Shown one piece after another: positions 13,937 to 20,539 of a stretch of DNA of 33,881 bases. The notes under the pieces were generated by a model. The model worked only from the letters and a program-made list of their open reading frames with translations. It searched no databases and had not been told where the DNA came from. Location: IMG/VR virus record IMGVR_UViG_3300022074_000185, positions 1 through 33,881 of that record; one strand, given 5' to 3'. Both the position numbers and the translations under genes were made by a program. Each line of letters starts with the position of its first letter. The first letter of the stretch is position 1. This DNA is from a virus.

Positions 13937-14824
13937 TTAGTAAATAGTGCCAGTACCTACGACTTCCCAACTCATGTGTGTTTCTACAAACGAATTATTA
14001 ATATCGGTCTCGACCAGTTCGACTTTGTGTCTTTCTAGATGAATAGCCGCTAAGGACCCGGCTTGATAAGATTGTAGGTATTGAGCAGGAATAGTCATGA
14101 TCCCATTGTCCGGACCAGAGCAGGTAACATAACCTAAGAACTGGCTACCATCCCAAGAATATACCGCCACTGTAATCATAAAGGTTGAGTCGGTGCTAGT
14201 TGGTGCCCAACTGAAGGTTGCCCCGGATCGATATATCGGAGCCTCAAAGGCATATGAAGGATCAACCCACAACATATTGTAAGGCTCAATAAAGTCAAAG
14301 CCATGAGTGGATACAAAACTATAACCGCCTTCTGTTGTTGCAACGTTATAGGTGGCGTCCCTCAAAAGCTGAGACTCCCAAATGCTTGTTGTCTCATAAA
14401 GTCCAGCGACAATCTGCTCTGCTCCAAAGTTGTGCGCGCCAGCATCGACTATGATGCTTGGCCCAACACTTATAGGGTTGGTCGATGGGCTGACGCTAAT
14501 AAGATTTGTGGTGCATTGATCACCGGCGGGAATCCAGCTTGTGTGGTTATCTGATATCGGCTGATGGAACTCGGCCGAGAACGTTATGGTGATCTCTTGA
14601 GATTCACCAACGCAAGCAGGGCAAGCCACTTGTCTGAGGTGTAAGTTTGTATACCCGGTGATACCGCTTCTTTGAGGCCCATCATGAGGCCCATCATCAG
14701 GCCCATCTACTGGTTCGGGTGACGTGACTTGTGTGTCTTTGACAGCAGAATCCGTTGTCTCTTCATAGACTTTTACGATTCCTATATCTCCTTGGCGACA
14801 TGCCAACAATATTGATAATAACAT
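13937..14824 (-). CDS. Predicted lipoprotein (295 aa)
   Basis: The N-terminus MLLSILLACRQGD is a short hydrophobic segment ending in a lipobox (LLAC, Cys9). A Pro/Asp-rich linker with a short repeat (DGPDDGPHDGP, about residues 41-51) follows. The rest is beta-rich, with Thr, Ser, Gly and aromatic residues and a CPAC motif near 69-72. This looks like a surface or periplasmic lipoprotein with one or two beta-sandwich domains. Phage lipoproteins are known to block receptors or exclude superinfecting phage; a virion role is also possible. The signal lacks the usual N-terminal Lys/Arg. The ATG overlaps the J-domain gene stop (TAATG). Confidence 0.7.
   Translation of the reverse strand: MLLSILLACRQGDIGIVKVYEETTDSAVKDTQVTSPEPVDGPDDGPHDGPQRSGITGYTNLHLRQVACPACVGESQEITITFSAEFHQPISDNHTSWIPAGDQCTTNLISVSPSTNPISVGPSIIVDAGAHNFGAEQIVAGLYETTSIWESQLLRDATYNVATTEGGYSFVSTHGFDFIEPYNMLWVDPSYAFEAPIYRSGATFSWAPTSTDSTFMITVAVYSWDGSQFLGYVTCSGPDNGIMTIPAQYLQSYQAGSLAAIHLERHKVELVETDINNSFVETHMSWEVVGTGTIY
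14674..14708 (-). repeat. Short direct repeats encoding DGP units
   Basis: Three tandem copies of a 12-nt unit (AGGCCCATCATG-like on the plus strand) within the lipoprotein gene encode the repeated Asp-Gly-Pro linker. A related sequence occurs near 22476-22498 at the end of the helicase gene. Confidence 0.55.
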
Positions 14825-15411
14825 TATAACTCCAAATTAAATAATTGTTTTAAAAAGCACTTGACGAGTTTTTGTTTGCATTCATCATCCTCGTCGCATA
14901 AATGATATTTCCAAGAATACATCTCTTCGTTGTGCTTTATCTTTCCTTTAAGTGTCTTTGCTTCCTCTTTTAAGAGCGGTATAAGCTCCGCCAGGTTCTC
15001 TGGTTCTATCTCCAACTCTACGGCCTCCTCTAGCAAGAGTGACCAATCTCCATTCTTATAAGCTTCCGCTACTTTTTTAAATTTCTTCACATCCCCTGTT
15101 TCTTTGTCTGGGTGAAGTTCTCTGGCTAATTTTTTGTATAGCTTGCTGATCTTCTTTTCGTCGCGTTTCACCACTGGTGCTTCCAAGGGGACCAACTTCT
15201 CTTCTCTAGTCTTGAAAACTTGCTCTACTTGTTTTGCATTGTCCTGATTTAACTGAACGAGATCAAAATCGTTATTTGCACACCATTCTCTATAATAGAA
15301 TTCAAATTCCAAATGTGCTTCTGAAAGAACTGCTTCTTGATAATCCAATTCTGATCGAAGATACTTCACCTCCTGCAATATTTTTTTATACTTTTTCTTT
15401 GTTAATAACAT
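14824..15411 (-). CDS. J-domain (DnaJ-like) protein
   Basis: About 195 residues. The N-terminal third is a charged helical region. Residues about 85-122 (KKISKLYKKLARELHPDKET, then FKKVAEAYKNGDW) are a clear J-domain core with HPD at 100-102. An acidic C-terminal part follows, with two Cys (CDEDDECKQK). J proteins stimulate Hsp70 (DnaK) through HPD, so this phage probably recruits host DnaK for folding, replication or assembly. Start choice is awkward: ATG 15411 lies within the -10 box of the promoter at 15410-15438 and lacks a ribosome site. Either read-through mRNA is used for this start, or a downstream non-ATG start near the AGGAGG at about 15375 is used. Confidence 0.75.
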   Translation of the reverse strand: MLLTKKKYKKILQEVKYLRSELDYQEAVLSEAHLEFEFYYREWCANNDFDLVQLNQDNAKQVEQVFKTREEKLVPLEAPVVKRDEKKISKLYKKLARELHPDKETGDVKKFKKVAEAYKNGDWSLLLEEAVELEIEPENLAELIPLLKEEAKTLKGKIKHNEEMYSWKYHLCDEDDECKQKLVKCFLKQLFNLEL

Positions 15412-15438
15412 TATAACATATCTAGTCTGTTCTGTCAA
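15410..15438 (-). promoter_or_regulatory. Sigma70 promoter (J-domain to coiled-coil unit)
   Basis: TTGACA (15438-15433), 17-nt spacer, TGT-TATAAT (-10 at 15415-15410). The -35 is in the end of the upstream gene, and the -10 contains the first two bases of the apparent ATG of the J-domain gene. Confidence 0.88.
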
Positions 15439-16333
15439 GTGCAATTCTTTGAAATTCTGAATATTTCATTATTCTTTCGTGTGGGCGCTTGACGGAACGT
15501 GAATACTCCGAAGATAAATAGTTTCGATAATCATCCCAAGAGCCAAGATTGTAGAATTCTTTTGGCTCATACGAGTTGTCCGATTGGATGTCTAACTCGG
15601 TAAAAACGCACTTAAGGTCAAACCATCTTGCGGAATATTGCTCTATCGTTGGAAGCACTCTTGAGGGCGCCCCCGAAGCGTTGTACTCACCATCGGCATA
15701 CATCCCGGTTCCCGTTCGGATATTCCGTCGATATCGGATGAACTCGTCTTTCCCAAATGAAAACGAGGTGAAATGGTTGTGATCCATAGCCTCCCCGTTG
15801 TGAGTTATGTAAAAATTTTTAGGCGAGGAAATTTTCGCGCGGTGCTCTCTTATTTCCACTGGGTTAAAGATACCATACGGAAACGAAACCCAATACTTAT
15901 CTGGTATCAACCATTTAGATAACTTGGACGATACCTTGAGGCACGTCAAGGCTCCTTGTATCACTGACCAACTGAGGCAATCTCTTCGGTCTCTGTCCTT
16001 CGGATGTATCGGCACATAGAATATCGGTATCCTTCTTCTCGACTCATCTGGGTAAGGGTCGTGCTTTCGAAATGCCCACACCGGGTCTTGAATAAAGTCT
16101 CCAATCCGATGACGAACAAACGGTGCGGTGTCTGCATGGAGAACAACCCATATCGTTTCACACCCGGCATAAGCACATTCATAGATTGCCGCTTCGAGCA
16201 TCGTGTAGTCAGCAGCGACAGGCATCATAAAGTCAGGCCATTCCATTCCAAAGTCTAGTGGTTGCCCGGCACATGGCACGATGCCTGCTAAGTGAAAAGC
16301 GTTCGTACTATGAGGTTTTGAGTCAATTTCCAT
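15422..16333 (-). CDS. Putative GT-A-fold nucleotidyltransferase-like protein (303 aa)
   Basis: The N-terminus has HLAGIVPCAGQPLDFGMEWP, then MMPVAADYTMLEAAIYECAY and GCETIWVVLHAD. This is like the nucleotide-binding start of sugar-nucleotide pyrophosphorylases (a glycine-bearing loop, a PV segment, then a helix and a VVxxxD strand). The canonical KP signature is replaced by WPDFMMPV. Later parts (KYWVSFPYGIFNP, FTSFSFGKDEF, ARWFDLKCVFTEL) are aromatic and unfamiliar. Transfer of a nucleotide to a sugar or small molecule is a guess. It overlaps the preceding gene by 46 nt. The ribosome site before ATG 16333 is weak, so a later start is possible. Confidence 0.45.
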   Translation of the reverse strand: MEIDSKPHSTNAFHLAGIVPCAGQPLDFGMEWPDFMMPVAADYTMLEAAIYECAYAGCETIWVVLHADTAPFVRHRIGDFIQDPVWAFRKHDPYPDESRRRIPIFYVPIHPKDRDRRDCLSWSVIQGALTCLKVSSKLSKWLIPDKYWVSFPYGIFNPVEIREHRAKISSPKNFYITHNGEAMDHNHFTSFSFGKDEFIRYRRNIRTGTGMYADGEYNASGAPSRVLPTIEQYSARWFDLKCVFTELDIQSDNSYEPKEFYNLGSWDDYRNYLSSEYSRSVKRPHERIMKYSEFQRIALDRTD

Positions 16334-17094
16334 AAGTCACTTTTTATATCCAGTTGTTGTTGAAGTAAGTCTTCGATAGAGTATCCATTATTGTACTTGT
16401 AGTATACCTCTCGGTACATATGTTCTATCTTGACAGCGTAGTGTAATTGCAGGCCTTTCTTGTTGTATCCGTTTGATTGGCCTCGTATACCGGCTTCTTT
16501 CATCATTTTAAGCGTCTTTATTCTGGCATAGCCCTCTGAGTAGTCTAAGTCATTTAAGAGCTTTTCTGATATGGTGGAGACTGAGCAAACGTCTTTTACG
16601 TCTTTTCTTGTGGTCTTTCTGGTTGAGGGGTGAAACAAGAGGGTGTGGCAAAAATCAGACGTTGGGTCTGCTAAAACCTCAAACTCGTGTCTTGTGCCTG
16701 AGCGCACTGCGAACCAATCATATACTGTCATTTGGTCTGTTCGTTCTCTATCGAACTCCACTATCTCGTCATAGCCTATTTTTATCTTGGTGTTTGATAA
16801 TGTTATTATAGTTATCTCGTTGTCTTCGTTTCGGAAACTTCTGATGTTGTTGGGAAATATCACAAGTCCGGACATTGCCATTACAAACAATAGTCTATCC
16901 CACACTTGGCTTTTCTTATGGACAAGCTTGTTGGAGAAACCTATGAACGACAAGTCCCAATGTTCTGGGCATTCGTCGAGTTGAAATGGTATGTGCGGTA
17001 TATCGACTATTAGTGGTAGGTTGTTTTTGTACGCGTATAACACTGCTGTTAAGGAGCCACCAACGACTACCTTGTTAAAATACAAATTATTCAC
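16288..17094 (-). CDS. Hypothetical protein with Rossmann-like N-terminus (268 aa), GTG start
   Basis: It starts at GTG 17094, which overlaps the preceding stop. The protein begins MNNLYFNKVVVGGSLTAVLY, resembling the beta-loop-helix of an FAD- or NAD-binding protein, but only GGS of a possible GxGxxG motif is visible. The remainder has no motif I know. It lies directly upstream of, and overlaps, the nucleotidyltransferase-like gene, so the two probably act together. Function unknown. Confidence 0.6.
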   Translation of the reverse strand: MNNLYFNKVVVGGSLTAVLYAYKNNLPLIVDIPHIPFQLDECPEHWDLSFIGFSNKLVHKKSQVWDRLLFVMAMSGLVIFPNNIRSFRNEDNEITIITLSNTKIKIGYDEIVEFDRERTDQMTVYDWFAVRSGTRHEFEVLADPTSDFCHTLLFHPSTRKTTRKDVKDVCSVSTISEKLLNDLDYSEGYARIKTLKMMKEAGIRGQSNGYNKKGLQLHYAVKIEHMYREVYYKYNNGYSIEDLLQQQLDIKSDLWKLTQNLIVRTLFT

Positions 17095-18146
17095 TATCCC
17101 CCCACGCCGTATTTGTCCTCAATAACATCTAATATCTTTTCTATTCTGTCCTCGTATAAATCCACCAACTGTTCTGGTATGTTGTCTGAGGTGTTTATAA
17201 AGTCATAAAACTCGTTCGGCCTTTGATCATTTTCAATTTGCTGCTCTGCTCTGGCTAACAGACTTTCCATAAATGGTGCTATAAGTTCAAGCTGCTTTTG
17301 CAGGGGCATTTCCTTATAGTTGTCCGGATTGCTGTAAAACTTTGTGATAAACGTCCGATACATCTTCTCGTCTCTTTCAACGTCCGCCTCCATGCCAGTT
17401 TCTGGTTTAGTTGTGGTTCCCAGTGTGTAGTTAGAGTCATAACCATCTGGTGTCAATGTGGGTACCTTAACTGTTTCGCTTTGCTCTCCTCTTTTGATAG
17501 CGACTGTTCCGTCTCCTTTCGGGAGTCTGTTTCTCAGCCGACCAATCATGTTTTCCATTGAGAAAAGAAAGTGGTGCTCACTTGGTATGTTTTTTAGTTC
17601 CGGTGTGCTCTTAAGCATGAAGTCCTTACCAGCTCGTGTATCTTTATATACACTTCTGGATCTGGTTGCAAAGTTGAATGAATCAAAGTCTCCGGGGGCT
17701 TTTTTAAGCATGTATGTCGACTGGTGTGTTTCTTTTTGATCCATTTCTCGTTGTTGTGCCATATAGTGCAATATTGCATCAATGTCTGCTGCTAGTACCT
17801 TTTTCTCTAAGTTGGACAGTTCATCAACAAAATGGCCCACTCTTGTGTTTATTTCCTTGTTGACCTCCTTTACGTTTTCTTGGTCCCCTATTTGTCCGTC
17901 TGGTGTTATGCCCTTGTAAACATAATACAGCATCGATGTTTGTTTTGCATCAGTAATCTTTTTGGTTTCCATCTTGCCTGTATTTTTATTGTAGACGAGT
18001 TGTTCCTGCCCTACGTTTAAGAACGGCCTCTGGAGTATTCCATCTATCTTCATCGCGATGGATATTCTTGCTTGTTGTATTTCCATTGGGGCTGTATTTG
18101 ATTTTTCGACTTGTTCATTCAACGTCTTCACTATCCGGACTTTCAT
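17094..18146 (-). CDS. Hypothetical protein (350 aa)
   Basis: A hydrophilic, mainly helical protein starting MKVRIVKTLNEQVEKSNTAP. There is no signal or membrane segment, and no catalytic motif that I can point to. It is rich in Lys, Glu and Asp, with several RS and KD stretches in the middle (FATRSRSVYKDTRAGKDF). Short N-terminal motifs like MKVRIV are common in virion-associated proteins of marine myoviruses; that is weak evidence for a structural role. It overlaps the genes on both sides. Confidence 0.65.
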   Translation of the reverse strand: MKVRIVKTLNEQVEKSNTAPMEIQQARISIAMKIDGILQRPFLNVGQEQLVYNKNTGKMETKKITDAKQTSMLYYVYKGITPDGQIGDQENVKEVNKEINTRVGHFVDELSNLEKKVLAADIDAILHYMAQQREMDQKETHQSTYMLKKAPGDFDSFNFATRSRSVYKDTRAGKDFMLKSTPELKNIPSEHHFLFSMENMIGRLRNRLPKGDGTVAIKRGEQSETVKVPTLTPDGYDSNYTLGTTTKPETGMEADVERDEKMYRTFITKFYSNPDNYKEMPLQKQLELIAPFMESLLARAEQQIENDQRPNEFYDFINTSDNIPEQLVDLYEDRIEKILDVIEDKYGVGG

Positions 18147-18396
18147 TTACTTTTACCTCTTTTAAGAATGTTTCTGGCATCATCTTAACTAGTTCGCCTG
18201 CTACTAAAACATCATAAGTCCACCAACCAAACAGTATCAGGTCTTTACTAGATGTATGAGTACAATGATAAGCTTCGCAGTGTATAAGTCCGTACTCAAT
18301 ACTTGTTTCTTTTTGAACAAATATCAAGCCCAAGTTGTTGATTATAACTAAATCACCAATCTTGTACTTAGGCGGCGCTTTTTTAAAATCCCTCAT
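18115..18396 (-). CDS. SH3-like small protein (93 aa)
   Basis: I place the start at ATG 18396, inside the thyX end, rather than at the longer frame to 18498, which would overlap thyX by over 100 nt. The protein begins MRDFKKAPPKYKIGDLVIIN and continues as short strands to VKMMPETFLKEVKV. PKYKIGDLV matches PKYKVGELV of the 100-residue protein at 12649-12951. The ribosome site is weak (AAGG next to the ATG), so coupling to thyX translation is likely. Function unknown. Confidence 0.6.
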   Translation of the reverse strand: MRDFKKAPPKYKIGDLVIINNLGLIFVQKETSIEYGLIHCEAYHCTHTSSKDLILFGWWTYDVLVAGELVKMMPETFLKEVKVNESPDSEDVE

Positions 18397-19117
18397 CCTT
18401 GGTTTTACGATACGACTCAACAGCCACAGGCCATAGGTCGCTAGCGATGTCCAAGCATGCTTCAGCAACCTTTTGAATCTCCCATTGTGCTCCTTCATGT
18501 GTTCTCAGGTCTATAAATTTAAGTAGGTTAGAAAGATTGCAAGTTCCATAATATTCTGTGTAGAGATTTTGTGGTAGAATCATTCTTGCTTGTTCTCGGC
18601 ACACACCCTTTTCTAACATGGTCTTGTAGGTTTCTAAACATTCTTTAGTTTTTACCTCAAGTAACTCAGACATCGTCATATTGTATTTTGAGATGCGTCC
18701 CCACCCTTCTTCCCAAATACCGGGGTTGATTAATTCTTCCGGGTTGGAGGCTTGTCTATTGGATTTATGCTGTGTTCTGAACTCGCTCGGTAAGTAAAAA
18801 GCCATATCCTTTTCTGTATAGCGTCGAGATATTTCGTTATAACTCCACGTTCTGTGACGATGATGCTGAGAACGAACAAAGAGAGGGACGACAAATTTAA
18901 AAGTAGCGACATTATGCTCAAACGTAGAAGTGTGTTTGTGCTTAACGAGAAACTTAATAAGTCTTCTATCTTTATCATCAAGTTCAGTTTTTGTATTACC
19001 AAAGCTGACACGAGCACTATTAACGATGGTAAGGTCAGTACCCATATGAGTAATAAGACTAACCGAGCCGATCTTATCGTCGTATAAATAAATTGTTCGA
19101 GGGTTTTCTTCATTCAT
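18383..19117 (-). CDS. thyX: Flavin-dependent thymidylate synthase
   Basis: The protein has 244 residues from ATG 19117, chosen because GAGG lies 6 nt before it. The ThyX signature RHRTWSYNEISRRY is complete at residues 87-100. Other conserved parts are the N-terminal VNSARVSFG, HTSTFEHNVATFKFVVPLFV and the C-terminal CNLSNLLKFIDLRTHEGAQW. The enzyme makes dTMP from dUMP using FAD, NADPH and methylene-tetrahydrofolate. With dUTPase and the class II RNR it gives the phage its own route to dTTP precursors. It lies in the unit that starts at 20342. Confidence 0.97.
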   Translation of the reverse strand: MNEENPRTIYLYDDKIGSVSLITHMGTDLTIVNSARVSFGNTKTELDDKDRRLIKFLVKHKHTSTFEHNVATFKFVVPLFVRSQHHRHRTWSYNEISRRYTEKDMAFYLPSEFRTQHKSNRQASNPEELINPGIWEEGWGRISKYNMTMSELLEVKTKECLETYKTMLEKGVCREQARMILPQNLYTEYYGTCNLSNLLKFIDLRTHEGAQWEIQKVAEACLDIASDLWPVAVESYRKTKDEGF

Positions 19118-19125
19118 ATCACACC

Positions 19126-19950
19126 TCATAAAGACCTAAAAACAACATCAGGTCTGCCATACCTATATTGATTAAACTTTAACGAAGGTACAATCACAAC
19201 CTTAAAGTTTGATTCTGCTTTGATCTCTATTGGTTCATTCATTGTCAATAAACTTTGAACTGAGTGGTCATTAAGAGAAGAGGCGTATATGCTAGTTTTC
19301 GGATTCAAGATATCAACTACGTCATAGCTCCAATTGCTTGGCTTGTATTGCTCTTCCCACTGATATACTTCGTAAACATTCACAAAGCCATTTTTCCTAT
19401 ATAGTCCGCTGAGAAATCCATCAAAGTGATCCAGCTTGGTTCCGCCCTTTTCTTTGGCCGCTTTCATGAAGAACTTGCCAAGACCCTTTAGACTGGAATT
19501 GTTGTGTACTGAGACAATGTCATTTCCGCCCTTGAGGGCAAATCCGGCATTGTGGCCTTTTATCAAATATAAGTGCATTTGTGCTAAATCCTCTATACTA
19601 TAATACGATAAGAAGCCTGACCTCTTACCGGCATACAGGGAATCAAAAAACCTAGCCACGACCTCCTTATTTGGATTAGTTGGTATGCTTTCCTCAAGCA
19701 CATATTGAGTCTGCTGGGCCTCTTCTTCAATTTCTTCCTCTAGCATCTCGCTTTCAAACACGCTATAGGACATCATTGTGTTGAAAGAAGCTTTTTGTAG
19801 ATTTTCATTTGGATTTTTTGAGTTAGCTTGCTGCTCAAACACTCTTTTAGCCATTTCGTATTCTTCTGCTGGTTTTTGTAATGTAAGGCGTGGATCTTTT
19901 TTTATTGCTTTTGAAACCATTTCTTTTAATATTTCTTTATTCAACTTCAT
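19126..19950 (-). CDS. Putative GNAT-like protein, possibly virion-associated (274 aa)
   Basis: ATG 19950 is chosen because GGGAG lies 8 nt before it. The N-terminus MKLNKEILKEMVSKAIKK and an acidic helical region (about residues 60-90, with EEEIEEEAQQ) precede a globular part. That part has GFALKGGNDIVSVHNNSSLK, then GLGKFFMKAAKEKG, then KLDHFDGFLSGLYRKNGFVN. The order strand, GLGKFF helix, LYRKNGF and aromatic strands resembles an acetyltransferase core in which an acetyl-CoA loop is followed by the YxxxGF motif. No known GNAT family is certain. An ADP-ribosylating or structural role cannot be excluded. Confidence 0.5.
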   Translation of the reverse strand: MKLNKEILKEMVSKAIKKDPRLTLQKPAEEYEMAKRVFEQQANSKNPNENLQKASFNTMMSYSVFESEMLEEEIEEEAQQTQYVLEESIPTNPNKEVVARFFDSLYAGKRSGFLSYYSIEDLAQMHLYLIKGHNAGFALKGGNDIVSVHNNSSLKGLGKFFMKAAKEKGGTKLDHFDGFLSGLYRKNGFVNVYEVYQWEEQYKPSNWSYDVVDILNPKTSIYASSLNDHSVQSLLTMNEPIEIKAESNFKVVIVPSLKFNQYRYGRPDVVFRSL

Positions 19951-20227
19951 TTTCAATACTCCCATAAACGTAGTTTTCTAACACTAAATAGTAAGTTTTA
20001 TCTAGAATCTCTATGGTCTCTATCATACTTCTTTGCACAACTATTGTGCATTGTGTTGTTATGTCTAGTTTACATTCACAGCAGAAATCTAAAACTTTGC
20101 AAAGTGCATACGGTGACTTTGGTTTTTTGTAGTCATCGGGTAGTAAGAATGGTTTGTCACTGGTTTCTTCTTGTTCTTCAAGCACCTCAATGAGTATATG
20201 CCTGTTGTGTGGTATAAATTTGTTCAT
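19937..20227 (-). CDS. GroES-like co-chaperonin
   Basis: The protein has 96 residues from ATG 20227 (TTGGAGG 6 nt before it). The order fits Cpn10: an N-terminal FIPHNRHILIEVLEEQEE, a mobile-loop region SDKPFLLPDDYKKP, a middle with ALCKVLDF, and the C-terminal IVVQRSMIETIEILDKTYYL ending in ENYVYGSIE. T4 gp31 and related phage co-chaperonins replace GroES so that the capsid protein can fold in host GroEL; this protein probably does the same. Identity to GroES is low, so a diverged phage type is likely. The gene follows a promoter and a structured leader of about 80 nt. Confidence 0.65.
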   Translation of the reverse strand: MNKFIPHNRHILIEVLEEQEETSDKPFLLPDDYKKPKSPYALCKVLDFCCECKLDITTQCTIVVQRSMIETIEILDKTYYLVLENYVYGSIENEVE

Positions 20228-20307
20228 TTTGCCTCCAATAATAAAACGCCTGTCACGCAAATAGGAGTTGCCACAGGCTCTATCCCATACACAAGATAGG
20301 ATAGCAT
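20228..20307 (-). promoter_or_regulatory. Structured 5' leader of the GroES-like gene
   Basis: Between the promoter and the ribosome site lie two hairpins. The first pairs 20304-20299 with 20285-20280 (GGATAG family, 13-nt loop). The second pairs 20278-20273 with 20253-20248 (GCCTGT/ACAGGC) with an inner GCAA/TTGC stem, and is followed at once by TTTTATTATT. The second looks like a weak terminator or attenuator just before the ribosome site. I do not match it to a known riboswitch class. Confidence 0.5.
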
Positions 20308-20313
20308 ATATAT

Positions 20314-20342
20314 ATTATAACATTTTATACTGGTTTTGTCAA
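20314..20342 (-). promoter_or_regulatory. Sigma70 promoter (GroES-like to nucleotidyltransferase-like unit)
   Basis: TTGACA (20342-20337), 17-nt spacer, TGT-TATAAT (-10 at 20319-20314). The -35 lies 3 nt past the stop of the Hc1-like gene. Confidence 0.9.
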
Positions 20343-20344
20343 AT

Positions 20345-20530
20345 TTAATCTAGAACTTTTTTCTCTTGGACTTCTTTTCTAAGTTCTTGCATTGCATTTC
20401 TAAGTTCTAGAAGCTTTTTTCTAGCCCTAACAGCAGCTGACTTGTAGCCGTATGAGTGTTCTTCTACTTTTTCAACATCCGGGACGATGCTTTGAAGTTG
20501 TTCAATTAAATGTTCTATTTTATCTTTCAT
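20345..20530 (-). CDS. Histone H1-like (Hc1-type) DNA-binding protein (61 aa)
   Basis: The protein begins MKDKIEHLIEQLQSIVPDVE, and its second half has KSAAVRARKKLLELRNAMQE then LRKEVQEKK. The gap, then AAxRARK..L.ELrk...LRKEVQEKK, follows the N-terminal domain of the Hc1/histone-H1-like family of bacteria and phages, without the long Lys/Ala tail. It may bind DNA or modulate nucleoid structure. It closes the unit of helicase and RNR. The ribosome site (AGGA) is moderate. Confidence 0.6.
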   Translation of the reverse strand: MKDKIEHLIEQLQSIVPDVEKVEEHSYGYKSAAVRARKKLLELRNAMQELRKEVQEKKVLD

Positions 20531-20539
20531 TTTAAATTC

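Noticed and set aside
18397-18498. Longer N-terminus for the small SH3-like gene (start at 18498)
   Set aside because: It would overlap thyX by more than 100 nt, and the extension lacks the family pattern, so the start at 18396 is more likely.
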